A model generated the notes under the pieces. The model ran no database searches and was not told the DNA's origin. It saw nothing but the letters and a program-made list of their open reading frames with translations. The translations under genes were made by a program, and so were the position numbers. Positions 46,033-57,314 of a DNA stretch of 64,000 bases are shown here, piece after piece. Source of the DNA: Alentia gelatinosa (lineage: Eukaryota; Annelida; Polychaeta; Phyllodocida; Polynoidae). Positions within the stretch are counted from its first letter, which is position 1, and the number at the start of each line of letters is the position of its first letter. The DNA is taken from NCBI GenBank assembly GCA_950022655.1, contig OX465579.1, positions 81,986,515 through 82,050,514 on the forward strand, in the 5' to 3' direction.

Positions 46033-48192
46033 TCATTTAGTAACATAGTCATTAAACTTTGTGGGAGCTCTTCTGGCTCTCATTGGCACTCGTCTTGGTG
46101 ACGGTGCTATAGGCCTAGGTGGTGTAGCAACCACCGGGGGTGGAACTCTGGATGGTTCCTCATAGGTAACCCCATGATCCGCTGGTGGACGACTCAGATA
46201 GTCAGCATTGGCATGATCCTCGGATCTTTTATACTTGACATCGTAGTCATAGGACATGAGGATCAGCGCCCACCTTTGTAACCGTAGGGCTGCCAAGGTT
46301 GGCACGTCTGTTTTTCGGACCGAGTGTCTTCGTCAGTGGTTTATGGTCTGTCAGTAATGTGAATGTTCTTCCATATAGGTATTTATGAAATTTCTTCACT
46401 CCAAAGATGATGCCTAATGCTTCTCTCTCTATCTGTGCGTAGTTTCTCTCAGCTTTTGTCAGCATGACTGATGCATAGGCTATCGGTCTTTCCTCTCCCT
46501 TGTCATCGATGTGTGATAGTACTGCTCCGACTCCGTAAGGAGATGCGTCAGTAGCAAGCAGCAGCTTTTTGTTGACATCATAGTGGGTTAGGACTGTGTC
46601 ACTTGTTAGGGCATCCCTGATTTTGTTGAATGCCTCTTCGCACTGTGATGACCACTTCCGCAGTACGTTGTCCCTCAGCAGGTTATTTAACGGAGCTAGG
46701 ATGGTCGACAAATCCTTAACAAACCCACCGTAGTAATTGATCATCCCGAGGAAGGTGCGGAGTTCAGGGACACTTTCCGGTGCTTTTGCCTCTTTCACCG
46801 CTCAAACTTTGTCTGGTACTGGCCTACGACCCTCCTTGTTGAGTACATGTCCTAGTATTGGACCTCGGGAGCCAAGAACGTACACTTTTCACGTTTGACT
46901 CGAATATTGTGCTTGCTCAGTCTCTGAAGTACCAGTTCAAGGCGCTTTAGATGCTCGTCCTTTGTGGGAGCAGTTATCAATATGTCATAGATATAGCAGC
47001 AAACTCCAGGAATTCCATGTAATACCTGGTCCATTATCCTCTGGAAGATGTGTGGTGCTGTTTTTACCCCGTAGGGCAACCTGAGTACTTCATAAAGTCC
47101 TTGCACAGTGTTGATGGTCAGGTATTTCCGCGACTTTTCCTCTACCACCACTTGTGTATAGGCATTTGACAGGTCCAGTTTCGTAAACTGACTACCACCT
47201 GCCAGCGTCGCGAATATATCCTCTGCTGTAGGTAGCGTATACGGTTGGTCAATGACCACACTGTTTATTGTCACTTTGTAGTCACCACACAATCGTAGCT
47301 GCCCATCCCCCTTTGGAACCACTACTATAGAAGATGTCCACTCACTTTTTTTGATGCGACGGTAGACTCCGTTATTTTCCAGCCTCTGTAACTCCTTCTT
47401 CACACTGTCTGTGAGGGCATAGACAATGGGAAGTGCTTTGTAGAACTTTGGTGTGGCATCTGGCTTCAACTCGATTGTAGCTTCAAAATCCTTTATTTCT
47501 CCTGTCTCTCTTTTGAACACAGACTGATACTCATGCAGGAGCTGCTCTAGGGGTGTTGCATGGATCGCAAAGACATTTTCCCAGTCTATACATATGGCTT
47601 TCAGCCAGGTCCGTCCGAATAACGGTGTATGCGCACCTTTCGTGATCACTAACGGCAAATGTCTCTTTTGACCCCCATACTCCACATGTACGTCTATCTC
47701 ACCAAGTAGCTCGACTTTATGTCCAGTGTATGACTTAAAGTTGATAGACGCTTTGCGCAACTCAAAATTGGGTAAGAATTTTCGGTAGTCGTCCTCACCG
47801 ACAATTGAAACTGTCGACGCTGTGTCCAAAGCAAATGTCATATTGTTGTTTTCAACTAGGGCCTTGACCGTTATTTCTCCATATTTTCCACTCTTAACTT
47901 CGAACAGCGACGCATAGCTGACTTCTTCCTCTGGTTTGTTGTTATCAACGTAATTTGCGCGACCTTGCCCACGGCCTCTTCCACGGCCATGGCCTCTATG
48001 CGAGCTACCTCTTGTTTGAGACTGACCTTGAGCATGCTTTGTTTTACAAGCCCTGGAAATGTGACCTATTTTACGACAATTGAAGCACTTTTCCTTTTCA
48101 TAGGGAAACCGACCTTCGTGGTCGGCATCACACCGATAACACTTTGTTAGAGGGGGCTTTTCCCTTGTGCTTGTAACCTCCCCGCCAAACAC
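46033..48192 (-). pseudogene. Gypsy pol: zinc knuckle, protease, RT, RNase H; integrase deleted
   Basis: Two Cys/His knuckles (CYRCDADHEG and CFNCRKIGHISRACK) lead to a protease with ALDTASTVSI, which has DTA where DTG is usual. RT has KLDLSNAYTQVVVEE and LPYGVKTAPHIFQR. Its active site reads YIYDILI, with Tyr in place of the first catalytic Asp of the usual Y-x-D-D. The frame breaks near 46800-46852. RNase H follows (TDASPYGVGAVLSH, AERNYAQIEREALGIIFGVK) with another frame change near 46300. After NADYLSRP, a proline/arginine tail ends at TAA-type sequence near 46033. It is inactive in at least three ways. Confidence 0.88.
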
Positions 48193-48751
48193 GGTTTACA
48201 TCCTGTGTGGGTCCCATGAGCTGATTACCATGGCTAGCGGTGTCCATTGACGTACTGACATCGACAGCTTTCTCCCATGTCAACGCTGCACCCACACCTA
48301 GCAGTCTGTTTTTAATTGCTGCGGACCTCAAACCAGTAACTAGGCGATTTCTTAACCTCTTTTTGACCTGGTCCTCATCACCAAACCCACAGTGTATGCT
48401 TATTTTCTTCAAAGCCACAATATAATCTGCTACAGATTCATTATCTTCCTGCTTGCGCTCATCAAATTTGAAGCTCTCAATTAACTCATTGGATCCGGAG
48501 GTGTAGTGTTTACTAATTAATTCAGTCAGTTGAGCATATGTTTTGGTTTCAATTTCAGCAGGGGCACACAATGCAACCAACAAGTCCACAACCTCAGGCC
48601 CCACCATAGCTAATAAGGCATCAATTTTTTCATCATCCTGGATTTTGTTTATGCGCATCCAGGCATTGAACCTTCTTTGATAGTTAGCCCACTTTTCTTT
48701 ATTGGGACTAAACTCACCTATGGCATTTACAACATTCCTAGCTTCAGCCAT
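48128..48751 (-). pseudogene. Gypsy gag (capsid), near-complete
   Basis: A 207-residue frame starts MAEARNVVNAIGEFSPNKEK and contains capsid-like helices (WANYQRRFNAWM, then SKHYTSGSNELIESFKFDER and DYIVALKKISIHCGFG). It overlaps the following pol frame by 65 bases (48128-48192) in another frame. The overlap could be a natural frameshift site, but no slippery heptamer was recognised and a mutation is as likely. Confidence 0.8.
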
Positions 48752-49118
48752 AATTTTTCTGGGTTATTCAGATTCACTGTCACTTTTTTTTGTTTTTGTT
48801 TTTTTGTTGGTTCACTAATTTGTAGAGAGCCTAGCCTATATCAATACAGTCATTTCACTTTGAAGGCTTAATTCACTTTCACTACTGTGGACTGAAACAA
48901 GCTAGACCTAGATTTGTTTCAGGCCTAGAGAGTTTAGAAGTTAAAGTACATGGGCTCTTTTCACACAACAAATTATCACTGTTTTTTCAATGAAAGTTCA
49001 TCCAATTTGTAGTAAATGGCTTCTATGGCCTTGCACCTAGCTTGTGTTGAGATCTGCAAGTAGAGACACTTTGTGTGCCAAGCAAGATGGTCTAATTTTC
49101 GAGCTGGGTGATTCTATC

Positions 49119-49136
49119 CCATCCTTAGGTCGCCAT
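49119..49136 (-). other. Primer-binding site
   Basis: TGGCGACCTAAGGATGGG on the minus strand lies three bases inside the 5' LTR. TGGCGAC starts are common gypsy primer sites. Confidence 0.65.
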
Positions 49137-49138
49137 AC

Positions 49139-49243
49139 TGTTGTGTTCAAGCCGTTTAATACTAGTAAAGACATCTGGTGGTTGATACAAGGACTATAGC
49201 GTTATACTATGGTAGCGCTGCCCAGCGGTTTAGATATACAACA
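49139..49243 (-). repeat. 5' LTR (105 bp)
   Basis: On the element strand it starts TGTTGTATATCTAAACC and ends TTGAACACAACA, with TGTTG...CAACA ends. At 105 bp it is very short for a gypsy LTR. Confidence 0.7.
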
Positions 49244-50656
49244 GTAGAGATCTACGTTTTTCAAAGCAAACCAATCAATTACTGATAAGAAACAACCCCA
49301 ATATCATGACTTATATCAGAGCATCCTGGGGTGTTGGAAAACATATTTTCAGTTTTTGAATCACAAAAAGCATATTTTTTCATGGCTATTTATAAGTGGT
49401 AGGGGCACTTAAACTATAAAGGGATATTTGATCTTTTAACAGGGGTGTTGTCAAACACCCTAATTTTTGGAAAAATATCATCATGGAATCAGAATGTATT
49501 AATATCAGAATGGATAATTTGATTGTGTTGAAACTTTCAGGTATCACAGTCAGGCTTTTGGTCAACATTTTATAATAAAGGATAATTAATTTCTCACTGT
49601 ATATTTCATTAGTTTTTTCCTCTGAAAATCAGGGTGTTTCGGACAATAGTCTCTATGTTTGAAAATTTGAAGGTCCTGGATAGTTTTGACTATTTTAATA
49701 TTTTTTCAAGCTTTAACTAATTTTCAAAACTATAGTGTGGACATATACCCTTCTCATGACATATGCTTTAAACAAGTTAATAGAAACAATTGGCTCAACA
49801 TTGTAACTCCCAGTTTTTGATGAAAAACACTAGTTTTTTCATGAAAAACACTAGTTTTTGCTGATTTTCGGAAGGAAAAATTCGTCTCGGCTATACAAAA
49901 CCCTATGTTGGAATGAAAGACTATCAAAAGATGCACCAAAAACTGTCCCTTTTACATTGATGAGATACGTTTATGGAACGTCAGCCTTGAATAAGCCTAT
50001 TTTGGCCAATTTAGCAGGTTCTAAAAATCCCTGGTTCACCAGGAGACAGATGAAGACTTTCCTCAACCGTCTCTTCTTTCTGCTCTGCTTCAAGTTTTAC
50101 TCTCCATGTTTCAGCTTGTGCAAGTTTCTTACAATTATAGGGTAGTATAACAGGAAGAGTACATAGAAATACCCAGTGGATCTTGTCATAGACATAAGGA
50201 AATTTATCCATTCTATTCCAGTCAAGTCGATGTTCTAAAGTTTGTCCATCTTGACACTAAAAGTGCAAGCTTGGGAGAAGCAACAGCCAAAAAAATGGAG
50301 AGGACAGAAGAAGAGAAAGACCATGCGCCTTCCACCCGACATGGGACACTTTGTATCTTCATCTGCAGAGGGTGAACTATGTTGCCTATAGGCAAATATA
50401 CATTATAACCTGAGTAGTGATCCCTCACCCTTTGGTAATGGATGGCAGCTCCAAGATAGACTGTGTATGCCAGTTCAATTTACTCTGCCCTCAAGACCAA
50501 TACACACTTAGCGATTTTTTTGGCTTATTATTGGTGCCGGACCAATATCGCCAAGTGTGGACTGCTTGCGATCTTTTCCCCAGCGATATGATACCACCCA
50601 GACGGGGGGACGAAACCCCCCCCCCCCCCCCCCCACTGTTTTTGCCAGCGCGAAAT
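49244..50656. other. No gene; short direct repeat
   Basis: GATGAAAAACACTAGTTTTT occurs twice in a row at about 49818-49860. A C run (about 17 C) at about 50618-50634 begins the lead-in to the satellite, and the following GTTTTTGCCAGC...AGTCAGCA matches the lead-in of the second satellite at about 61337. Other frames are anonymous. Confidence 0.4.
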
Positions 50657-53060
50657 AGTCAGCAACTTCAAAGCCTGACTTTTCATCATGAAAAAATGTC
50701 AAAGTCTGACTTTTTAGCATGCAACAATGGTCAAGCCCTGACTTTTCACTCTGGAAAAATGTCAAAGTCTGACTTTTTAGAGTGCAATGATGGCTAAGTC
50801 CTGACTTTTCACCACAAAAAATGTCAAAGTCTGACGTTTTAGCGTGCAATAATAGCTAAGCCTTGACTTTTCACTGTGGAAAAAAATCAAAGTCTGACAT
50901 TTTAGTGTGCAATGATGGCTAAGCCTTGACTTTTTACTGTGGAAAAATGTCAAAGTCTGACTTTTTAGTGTGCAATGATGGCTAAGCCCTGACTTTCACT
51001 GAAGAAAAATGTCAAAGACTGACTTTTTAGTGTGCAATGATTGCTAAGACCTGACTTTTTACCATGGAAAAATGTCAAAGTCTGACTTTTAGCATGCAAT
51101 GATGGCTAAGCCCTGACTTTTTACTGTGGAAAAATGTCAAAGTCTGACTTTTTAGTGTGCAATGATGGCTAAGCCCTGACTGTCACTGAAGAAAAATGTC
51201 AAAGACTGACTTTTTAGTGTGCAATGATTGCTAAGACCTGACTTTTTACCATGGAAAAATGTCAAAGTCTGACTTTTAGCATGCAATGATGGCTAAGCCC
51301 TGACTTTTTACTGTGGAAAAATGTCAAAGTATCACTTTCTAGTGTGCAATGATGGCTAAGCCCTGGCATTTCACCATGGAAAAATGTCAAAGCCTGACTT
51401 ATTAGCATACAATGATGGCTATGCCCTGACTTTTCATCATGAAAAAATGTCAAAGTCTGACTTTTTAGCATGCAACAATGGTCAAGCCCTGACTTTTCAC
51501 TCTGGAAAAATGTCAAAGTCTGACCTTTTAGAGTGCAATGATGGCTAAGTCCTGACTTTTCACCACAAAAAATGTCAAAGTCTGACGTTTTAGCGTGCAA
51601 TAATAGCTAAGCCTTGACTTTTCACTGTGGAAAAAAATCAAAGTCTGACATTTTAGCGTGCAATGATGGCTAAGCCTTGACTTTTTACTGTGGAAAAATG
51701 TCAAAGTCTGACTTTTTAGTGTGCAATGATGGCTAAGCCCTGACTTTCACTGAAGAAAAATGTCAAAGACTGACTTTTTAGTGTGCAATGATTGCTAAGA
51801 CCTGACTTTATACCATGGAAAAATGTCAAAGTCTGACTTTTAGCATGCAATGATGGCTAAGCCCTGACTTTTTACTGTGGAAAAATGTCAAAGTCTGACT
51901 TTTTAGTGTGCAATGATGGCTAAGCCCTGACTTTCACTGAAGAAAAATGTCAAAGACTGACTTTTTAGTGTGCAATGATTGCTAAGACCTGACTTTTTAC
52001 CATGGAAAAATGTCAAAGTCTGACTTTTAGCATGCAATGATGGCTAAGCCCTGACTTTTTACTGTGGAAAAATGTCAAAGTCTGACTTTTTAGTGTGCAA
52101 TGATGGCTAAGCCCTGACTTTCACTGAAGAAAAATGTCAAAGACTGACTTTTTAGTGTGCAATGATTGCTAAGACCTGACTTTTTACCATGGAAAAATGT
52201 CAAAGTCTGACTTTTAGCATGCAATGATGGCTAAGCCCTGACTTTTTACTGTGGAAAAATGTCAAAGTATCACTTTCTAGTGTGCAATGATGGCTAAGCC
52301 CTGGCATTTCACCATGGAAAAATGTCAAAGCCTGACTTATTAGCATACAATGATGGCTATGCCCTGACTTTTCATCATGAAAAAATGTCAAAGTCTGACT
52401 TTTTAGCATGCAACAATGGTCAAGCCCTGACTTTTCACTCTGGAAAAATGTCAAAGTCTGACTTTTTAGAGTGCAATGATGGCTAAGTCCTGACTTTTCA
52501 CCACAAAAAATGTCAAAGTCTGACGTTTTAGCGTGCAATAATAGCTAAGCCTTGACTTTTCACTGTGGAAAAAAATCAAAGTCTGACATTTTAGCGTGCA
52601 ATGATGGCTAAGCCTTGACTTTTTACTGTGGAAAAATGTCAAAGTCTGACTTTTTAGTGTGCAATGATGGCTAAGCCCTGACTTTCACTGAAGAAAAATG
52701 TCAAAGACTGACTTTTTAGTGTGCAATGATTGCTAAGACCTGACTTTTTACCATGGAAAAATGTCAAAGTCTGACTTTTAGCATGCAATGATGGCTAAGC
52801 CCTGACTTTTTACTGTGGAAAAATGTCAAAGTCTGACTTTTTAGTGTGCAATGATGGCTAAGCCCTGACTTTCACTGAAGAAAAATGTCAAAGACTGACT
52901 TTTTAGTGTGCAATGATTGCTAAGACCTGACTTTTTACCATGGAAAAATGTCAAAGTCTGACTTTTAGCATGCAATGATGGCTAAGCCCTGACTTTTTAC
53001 TGTGGAAAAATGTCAAAGTCTGACTTTTTAGTGTGCAATGATGGCTAAGCCCTGACTTAC
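50657..53060. repeat. 63-bp satellite array with higher-order structure, about 38 units
   Basis: The monomer CTGACTTTTTACTGTGGAAA...CTAAGCC is about 63 bases. Three adjacent monomers form a roughly 187-bp trimer marked by CACTGAAGAAAAATG and GATTGCTAAGACC (for example near 51000, 51185, 51745, 51935, 52120). Blocks of about 750 and 938 bp recur: the CATCATGAAAAAATG block lies near 50685, 51432 and 52372. Because 63 is 21 codons, minus-strand frames repeat a 21-residue motif (TLTFFHxEKSGLSHHC). Two of them, at 51262-51600 and 52200-52538, are nearly identical. I do not consider them genes. Confidence 0.92.
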
Positions 53061-53620
53061 ACTGCCCGCGTGTACTGCTACACACACCGTCAACATGGAG
53101 CAGGCATTCCCGCGGACGGTACAGAGACCGAAATAGCGGACAGTTGCGGCATTTTGGGCAAAATATAAGCACCAGAGTCAAATATACACATTCATAACAT
53201 CAATCCTTATCTTTATTTACCTTCATTGTAATTCCGCGGTTATTTGACGTTTTCTGACCGTTCCCGTACAAATCCCGACACGCTGACACACTGCTCTGCT
53301 CGATACGCAACTTTCGCGGGTTCAGAGCATCGTAGTGTATCACCGCACGCCGCGCCGCCTATCGGATCGATAGAGAACCACAGGATTCCGCGTTAGTACC
53401 GCCAACGTCCACCAGACGGCAATAGCGAACCCGCTGCGATTGTAACGCCGCGCCAGGTCCGGCCGGCTCTATGGGCACTCCCTGGGTGCCTTGTGTACGC
53501 CTGTTGGTCGCCTCGTGGGGCTTTGGTGGAACAGCTCCTAGAATTTAGGGGTTTAGCGGCCCTGGCGGCAAATGCCGGCTGGAAGGCAAAAACCCGCCTG
53601 CTGAGGGCCTTTTTGGTGGA
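53061..53620. other. CpG-rich block, no gene recognised
   Basis: From about 53060 to 53550 the sequence is unusually rich in CpG (GCCCGCGTG, CCCGCGGACGG, ACGCCGCGCCGCC, TAACGCCGCGCCAGG). The frames are short and without motif. Possible readings are a promoter/CpG island, a first exon or part of a repeat. Nothing downstream resolves this. Confidence 0.35.
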
Positions 53621-53629
53621 ATAGGCCTA

Positions 53630-53775
53630 TAACACCCCAACCACCCAACATCCCAACCACCCAATACCCCAACCATTGAACACCCCAACCACCCAAAACC
53701 CCACCCATACAACACCCCAACCACCCAACACCCCAACCATCCAACACCCCAACCACCTAACCACCCTAACCCACC
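53630..53775. repeat. Minisatellite (ACACCCCAACCACCCA)
   Basis: About nine units of 9-19 bases are built on CCCCAACCA(C/T)CCAAC. The Gly/Trp/Val minus-strand frames across it are repeat artefacts. Confidence 0.85.
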
Positions 53776-53819
53776 TGCGCCAACACTAGTTGGGCATTAT
53801 GAGACTAAAATATTCTGTA

Positions 53820-53885
53820 TGGGTGTGTGTGTATGTGTGTGTGTGGGGGGGGGGGGGGAGTCTAAGTCACCCCCCCCCCCTTCAT
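53820..53885. repeat. GT-rich microsatellite with G and C homopolymers
   Basis: (GT)n is followed by about 12 G and, after a short spacer, about 12 C. The G and C runs could pair. Confidence 0.8.
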
Positions 53886-54848
53886 ATGAGGTTGGGGGCA
53901 TGGGTTTGATGGGCAGAAATCACAACAGAGCCTGCCTGCCCTATTAAGTATTGACAGGGGATGCAAGATTATTAATTTTCTAGAGTTATATACATTGTTC
54001 TATAAAAAAAATCATCGGCCAGGACACCTCTAGAGATGTCTAAAATAAAGACAACAAAATTGACATTTTTTCACATTTTTTCCTTGTTATGCAACTGCTG
54101 TGACAAAAATGATGTCTATTCATCATGAGGTCACACCCCGAACTTTCATTTACTTTGTTATGCAAACAAATTTTTAGGACAAAAAGAAATACCAAAAAAA
54201 TTCATCAAGGAACTCTTTTTTGTCTCTCAACTGTATCTGTCAAAGAATTCTCTGTTGTGCAACGTTTTCGGATTTAAGACAGTTGAAGGACAACAATTTG
54301 TATACATTCTTTGTTATGCAGCACGCCCCAGATGGCAGCTGAATATTCAGCCAATTTATTTCACTATAAACCCACTAGAGGACAGCACCACAATTCCACA
54401 CCACCACAGAGTGTGAGCAAGTGAACACATTGCAGCAGATGCACAGCGCCCGACTGCCGACTGACAGGGCACCGCGACCCTAATGAATATGCATGAGTAA
54501 AACAAACCAAACACTACACTGGCCACCCGAGCTACACCACGTTAGAACACAGTGTAAACAGAGGCGGTGGCCAATCTACACTGGCAACCAGAGCTACACA
54601 AAGCCTGCCTCAGACATTTGTGGTCGTATTCGCGTCGAGTTAAGGCTACATTTTTTTATATATTTTTTTTTATTTATACACAAAGCATTCGACAGTACAT
54701 AGTCGTTCTTCCACGCCCGTGGTTGGGAAATAACAATGCAAAAAAGAGTAAATAGAGAAAAAACATTTTGGGATGGTAATATACAAAAAAATGATTTTTC
54801 CACATTACATGTTGTTCGGAATATCAACAGATAGACCTTGTATAGTTT
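53886..54848. other. No gene recognised
   Basis: AT-rich. ACACTGGCCACCCGAGCTACAC at 54516 and ACACTGGCAACCAGAGCTACAC at 54578 form a short direct repeat. No credible frames. Confidence 0.4.
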
Positions 54849-54862
54849 TCCAGTCAATTAAG

Positions 54863-55235
54863 GTGAATTATCGATATATATACAGTATACAATATATGGA
54901 TTGTTTGGTGCATCCTTTCTGATACATGGTCCATGGTATGCTTTCCATAGTTGACTTCCATGAGATTATTCTCCGATGTATTTCCTGATCTTATTATTAA
55001 CATCTTTTCTAAATACACGTTTTGTACATGGTAATTGTGTAGTCTTTTCAAGATTGTTCCAGATTTCTGCACTATACAAGTGTACTGGTTTTTGTCCACT
55101 TTTTTCTATAAGCACTGAACTCCAGGAAGTGATAGAACCATAGTTACTTTGTATGTGTATCATTACCTCAGCTGTACAACTGATTTCTTGTGATATGATA
55201 TAAATGTGGGCAGTTGTGCATTTCATTACAAACAC
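54863..55235 (-). pseudogene. LINE reverse-transcriptase C-terminal fragment
   Basis: The minus-strand frame 54966-55235 contains HLYSAEIWNNLEKTTQLPC followed by KRVFRKDVNNKI. This fits the 'A/S-x-x-WN-x-L...F' segment near the end of many LINE ORF2 proteins. It continues in another frame below 54966. A short, broken 3' fragment. Confidence 0.5.
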
Positions 55236-55241
55236 TTATTC

Positions 55242-55615
55242 TTGTTAGGGAGCGTTAATAAATTGTGGCCAGGGGGCACAGTTTTAGGAACATCAATCGG
55301 TCAAAAAAAGAGTTTTTTCCACAAGGCTTTCCTTCTTTACTTTAGAACAAACCCAGTAGCATTCATTTGTCCAATTTGACCAATTTCGGTAGCTAAGTGG
55401 TAGGGGTGTTCACCTCAAGCATGGGAGGTCATGGGTTCAAACTCCAGTTGGGTTATACCAAAGACTTACATAAAAATGGTACCCACTGTTCATTCGGCTT
55501 AACACCTGCCATTAGAATGAGGAGTCGGGGGCTAGGGCCTGAGTGGAAGAATGGTTGTACCACCAAATTTGGTGATTGTACACACAATATTCCCTTCATA
55601 AAAATCTTCTGAAGA
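55242..55615 (+). repeat. Composite repeat with tRNA-derived SINE, copy 1
   Basis: It begins TTAGGGAGCGTTAATAAATT, passes a GGTCAAAAAAAGAG block, and includes a tRNA-like head with A box (GGTAGCTAAGTGGTAG, 55388-55403) and B box (GGGTTCAAACTCC, 55433-55445). A body with CACCTGCCATTAGAATGAGG follows. Copy 2 lies at 62596-63135 in the same orientation and order. Confidence 0.75.
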
Positions 55616-56349
55616 TATTTCTTTTATGAGTTATCAGTAACCTATGGTGTTCCAAGTATATATGGACATTACTGCTACCGACAGTTGGTCAAGCTTGCCT
55701 TCACCCTGTAGTTTTTCCCAGTCATATAGTCATCATATCCTTTAAATAACATTTCTACATGATGCTTCTACCTTCGTCTCATTGCCTTGTGGAGTACAGC
55801 TAAAGTAGGCAGATTATGGCAAAACTACTCCTGTGGAGTAAAGTTCTAATATCTGTGAAACTGTGTTGCACAGATATTTAAAATAAGGTGTTTAGACCAG
55901 GTTTTAAACATCAGGGAATACAGGTGAGGAATCAGAACATATATAATGCCAGGTTTACAGTTTTCTCATCACTATGTATACCTAAAAAATGTCAAGATAT
56001 TTACCTCCTTTCAGCTGTTGGCACCATTTTTTTTCATAATCGTTATTGGTTCATTGTATTCACAGTAGTCATACATTTAAGAAATTGTATAAAAAAAAGA
56101 CCAATAAACGGCATCATCAGCCACATGGCTGGTTTTCGTGATGCCTTAGAACCAGTGTTTACAAGGTTCAACCAGATTCAGGGCCACAGTAGCCAACGTC
56201 GGAGTTTTTTTTTCAAGTACATGATCCGTCAAGTCTTTTATAGTTAAGATATATATATCAATAGATAAATATGTGTGAGGATTTATAACATTTATAATAC
56301 TTATATTTAGTCTAATATAGTAGACATTGGCGACAGAAAAAAACATCAT
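55616..56349. other. No gene recognised
   Basis: A 119-residue plus-strand frame (55888-56247) has no known motif. Its end lies next to the LINE fragment, so it may be antisense to repeat DNA. Confidence 0.35.
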
Positions 56350-57250
56350 CATTGGTTCAATTGGGGAATGGCCTCCATAAGTATTGCCTTAGTCAATTTT
56401 TTAAAAAGTTTAAGATTTGGGGTCAGCCTCACAAGTGGTGACAAATTATTCCAGAGGGCTCCTCCACAAAATTCAATGCTTTTTTCGTAAGCTGAACAGT
56501 CTGGTGTTACCGTTTTCAAAACAGGGGCCTGGTGAAGACGTGTTGGGAGGATTATGTGGTCTATGTATTTACTCCTTCTTTTTTTATCTCTTATACATGT
56601 AGTTTGATAACTGAGTGGTTCTTTTGTCTTTTAAGTAAGGGATTTTGGCCATGGCATGCAGATTTCGTATACTAGTTCTATGATGTTTGCCCAAACAGAT
56701 CCTCAGGCCTCTGTTCTGTGTTTTCTGGATGTTTTCCAAGAGATAGTTAGCAGTTCCCATATAGATAAAGTCTCCATAATCATAGTATGGGGCTATATGC
56801 GTCTAGGGCTGCTTTTTTTGTCAAAAAGGGTCTGATTTTATTTAATTGATCTAAATGCAACACGTCTATGAGATCCTTTACATGAAGATTAAAAGTCAAT
56901 CCAGGATCCAAGATCATCCCAAGATATTTATACGAATTTACTTTTTGGAGTTTGATATCATTAATATGTATATCTAAACGCTTACATCTCTGGGGTGACC
57001 CAAAAGTCATCAATTTAGTTTTACTAGAATTAATTGTAAGCCTATTTTGGGCGCACCATAGACAAAAAATCAAGGGCCTATTGCAGCCGCTTTTTAACAA
57101 TGTCAGCATTTTTACCGTGTACATAGAGCACAGTATCGTCAGCATCAAGACGAATGTTAACATCCTTCACACAGTTGACCATATCATTTACATAGGCAAA
57201 AAAAAGAGTAGGGCCAAGGTTAGAACCCTAGGGGACACCGCAGACCACCT
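56350..57250 (-). pseudogene. LINE ORF2 fragment (RT palm to C-terminus)
   Basis: The minus strand reads a GVP-RGSNLGP segment, LFFAYVNDMVN, an A-D-D-T-V-L active site (about 57140), then NRLTINSSKTKLMTF and YKYLGMILDP. After frame breaks near 57090 and 56790 it reads ENIQKTQNRGLRI and a final WNNLSP segment near 56450. It is truncated at its 5' side where the next LINE begins (about 57300). A CR1/Jockey/RTE-type lineage is likely; not resolved. Confidence 0.78.
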
Positions 57251-57314
57251 CATCCTCAGCAGTTTCCGAGTAATTTTAAATTTCCCCCCATAATTCCATA
57301 TAATTCAAATGTTT

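Larger units (their letters stand above)
45699..49243 (-). mobile_element. Ty3/gypsy LTR retrotransposon lacking integrase, short LTRs
   Basis: The terminal sequences 49139-49243 and 45699-45754 match, with a roughly 50-base deletion in the latter. GTAG lies immediately outside both (45695-45698 and 49244-49247), fitting a 4-bp target duplication. On the minus strand the primer site TGGCGACCTAAGGATGGG begins three bases after the 5' LTR, and a purine-rich ATGGAGGAG precedes the 3' LTR. Gag, zinc knuckles, protease, RT and RNase H are present, but RNase H runs directly into a proline/arginine tail, so integrase is missing. Confidence 0.85.

Noticed and set aside
50657..53060. CRISPR array
   Set aside because: Units are contiguous 63-bp repeats without unique spacers, in a eukaryotic repeat setting.
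53545..53756. Gly/Trp/Val-rich minus-strand proteins
   Set aside because: Translation of the ACCCCAACCACCCA minisatellite.
55388..55445. tRNA gene
   Set aside because: A and B boxes are present, but no proper acceptor stem or closed cloverleaf follows, and a second copy with the same downstream body exists. It is a SINE head.
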